This document shows positions 5,811-6,878 of a stretch of 6,878 nucleotides of DNA, piece after piece. The notes below the pieces were generated by a model. It ran no database searches. It had not been told where the DNA came from and worked only from the letters and a program-made list of their open reading frames with translations. Numbering within the stretch: the first letter of the stretch is position 1; every line of letters begins with the position of its first letter. The stretch is taken from positions 1 to 6,878 of the forward strand of contig CAYOWC010000268.1 in NCBI GenBank assembly GCA_964407525.1. The letters are read 5' to 3'. This DNA comes from DUZB01 sp964407525. GTDB lineage: Bacteria > Desulfobacterota > DSM-4660 > Desulfatiglandales > Desulfatiglandaceae. The position numbers and the translations under genes were made by a program.

Positions 5811-6270
5811 AACGGCATCGGGGATAATGTTGCCCCCGCCCGCTGGTGAGCGCCACCTTGAACTGGTTGATTACCAGGAAGTCGTTGTTTAGGGGACAGT
5901 CAAAGTCGATGAATCGAACCGGTTGCGGCCTGCCGTTCAGCCAGTCCGGCAATCCATCCACCACGGTCCTCTTGAGCAACAGTTTCGTGGCGGCCCGATT
6001 GACCTCCATCAGTCGATGCCCGGGCGCCCGTTCCAGATCCTGGATGGCCCTGGCAATGCGTGCGTCATCAAGCCATTGTTTTCCATCCCGAAGGTTGATT
6101 TTGGCAAGCGCCGCCGACAGTCGGTCTTTCAGGATAACCTCCCGGAAACTGGATCTCTCCGTCAATTCCGGCACATCCAGGTCCCCTTCAATCCATGCCC
6201 ATCCCATGGTTTGAAGCTGCTCGCAGAAAGGCCGCTCCACCAGATCGTATTCCCATTGGATGTTGCTCAT
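5800..6270 (-). CDS. hsdR: HsdR N-terminal part, ends in frameshift
   Basis: 156 codons; residues 1-146 are native-looking and the last ten (QHYPRCRFVR) are out of frame. The sequence reads like the N-terminus of type I restriction subunits: WEYDLVERPFCEQL (6-19) and a helical start, then FIDFDCPLNNDFLVINQFKV (about 119-138), which leads into the nuclease domain. The ATG is firm: it overlaps the stop of the RhuM gene as ATGA (6267-6270), indicating translational coupling. The G-run at 5833-5837 (five G on the coding strand) has one base too many. With four, the frame continues as GRGNIIPDAVLFVNG into the middle part. The three parts together give about 1160 residues, near the usual size for HsdR of this type. 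Confidence 0.85.
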   Translation of the reverse strand: MSNIQWEYDLVERPFCEQLQTMGWAWIEGDLDVPELTERSSFREVILKDRLSAALAKINLRDGKQWLDDARIARAIQDLERAPGHRLMEVNRAATKLLLKRTVVDGLPDWLNGRPQPVRFIDFDCPLNNDFLVINQFKVALTSGRGQHYPRCRFVR

Positions 6271-6878
6271 GATAGAGCCTCGTCTTTGCCAGCGGATTCG
6301 TACTGATTTTCGGACATATTGGGATCTATTTGCTTCAGCATTTTGTCGAAGTCACTTTCAAACAACCGGTCCTGAACAATGCGGTATTTCTCGAACTCGC
6401 TTTCAGCATGGGTCTTGGCGATCTCTGCCGCGACTTTGCCTTTGTCCTGCAGGATATTCCGCTCATCGAACTCCAGAAACAAGTCCAGGCGTTTCGCCCA
6501 GTCCTCCATGGTCATGGGGATTTTCCGGTGGGCGCGATCCTCGGCCAGATCGAGATAGGCATTGACGATGCGGCCCAGGGATGCCAGTTCGTCTTTTGTC
6601 AGGTAATTTTTGGCAATGGATACATCGGATTTGAGGATTTTCCCCTCAGGCGCCGTTTCCCAGTTAATCAACCCCATGTTGGTTTTGGCGCTGTCTGCCC
6701 GCTGCATGATCAATTCGGCGGCGGTGTGCCCATGGATGGCGAAATGCAGCTTATTCTGTACCTTGGCAAAGAACGCTTTTGTAGTTGGTGCGTCCTTGTT
6801 ATAATCAATGCTTGTGGCATAGATGTCGGTGATCTTCTGGTAAAAGCGCCGCTCGCTGAGCCGGATCTCCCGGATCTC
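6267..6878 (-). CDS. rhuM: RhuM-family protein, C-terminal part (starts beyond the window)
   Basis: The frame is open to the right edge and supplies 203 C-terminal codons. It begins EIREIRLSERRFYQKITDIY at the edge, followed by ATSIDYNKDAPTTKAFFAKV, the pattern of Salmonella RhuM homologues. KLHFAIHGHTAAEL then runs into NMGLINWETAPEGKILKSDV and LASLGRIVNAYLDLAEDRA. Family members are about 330 residues with an N-terminal DNA-binding-like region, so roughly the first 130 residues lie outside. RhuM proteins often sit inside type I restriction operons, but their biochemical role is not settled. The TGA overlaps the hsdR ATG by four bases, placing the gene directly upstream of hsdR in one transcript. 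No frameshift is visible in this part. Confidence 0.85.
   Translation of the reverse strand, partial: EIREIRLSERRFYQKITDIYATSIDYNKDAPTTKAFFAKVQNKLHFAIHGHTAAELIMQRADSAKTNMGLINWETAPEGKILKSDVSIAKNYLTKDELASLGRIVNAYLDLAEDRAHRKIPMTMEDWAKRLDLFLEFDERNILQDKGKVAAEIAKTHAESEFEKYRIVQDRLFESDFDKMLKQIDPNMSENQYESAGKDEALS

Noticed and set aside
4308..5840. Programmed ribosomal frameshifting to make full HsdR
   Set aside because: Two separate +1 shifts would be needed. Neither site has a known slippery motif with a stimulatory stop codon or Shine-Dalgarno element, and intact homologues use a single frame.
1..6878. CRISPR arrays, tRNA or rRNA genes
   Set aside because: No regularly spaced direct repeats, no tRNA-like cloverleaf with a T-loop sequence and no rRNA segments were seen on reading both strands.

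Overview
The window is a piece of a bacterial accessory (defence and toxin-antitoxin) region in which the genes are either in good order or visibly broken. No ribosomal, tRNA or core metabolic gene is present, so the host cannot be named. The dense coding, the ATGA stop/start overlaps, strong Shine-Dalgarno sites and the mixed AT-rich left part and more GC-rich right part fit a mesophilic Gram-negative bacterium. A Desulfobacterota-like or other proteobacterial host is only a guess.

Right two thirds (about 2070 to 6878, all on the minus strand, read right to left): the downstream part of a type I restriction-modification operon. It holds the C-terminal 203 codons of a RhuM-family protein, then the HsdR restriction/translocase subunit, then a YgjP/DUF45-type zinc metallopeptidase. 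Each gene joins the next by a 4-base ATGA overlap, so they are probably one translationally coupled unit. hsdM and hsdS are not in the window and would be expected beyond the right edge. The hsdR message is cut into three reading frames by two one-base insertions (at 5833-5837 and 4326-4327). All nuclease and helicase motifs are still encoded, but in separate frames. The peptidase gene also seems to have lost one base near its 3' end.

Middle (about 1020 to 1950, minus strand): a decayed stretch. It contains an unrecognised frame with an in-frame TGA and no start, the first few codons of a second gene with a good ribosome-binding site, a 58-base imperfect palindrome that takes over that second gene, and an MNT nucleotidyltransferase / HEPN pair. 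In this pair a deletion has joined the 5' half of the MNT gene to the body of the HEPN gene.

Left (1 to about 1000, plus strand): a hairpin with a T-tract, a degraded Xre-type helix-turn-helix remnant, and then an apparently intact MazEF-like toxin-antitoxin operon. It has a ribbon-helix-helix antitoxin directly abutting a MazF/PemK ribonuclease, with a plausible promoter whose -10 region lies in a palindromic operator.

Overall the window reads as a defence island in decay: one intact toxin-antitoxin pair beside the remains of at least one other (MNT-HEPN) and a type I restriction system whose motor subunit is frameshifted. The alternative is that the one-base indels, which lie in short runs, are sequencing or assembly errors. 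Nothing here clearly represents a new system. The most unusual points are the three-way split of hsdR, the fused MNT/HEPN remnant and the palindrome.
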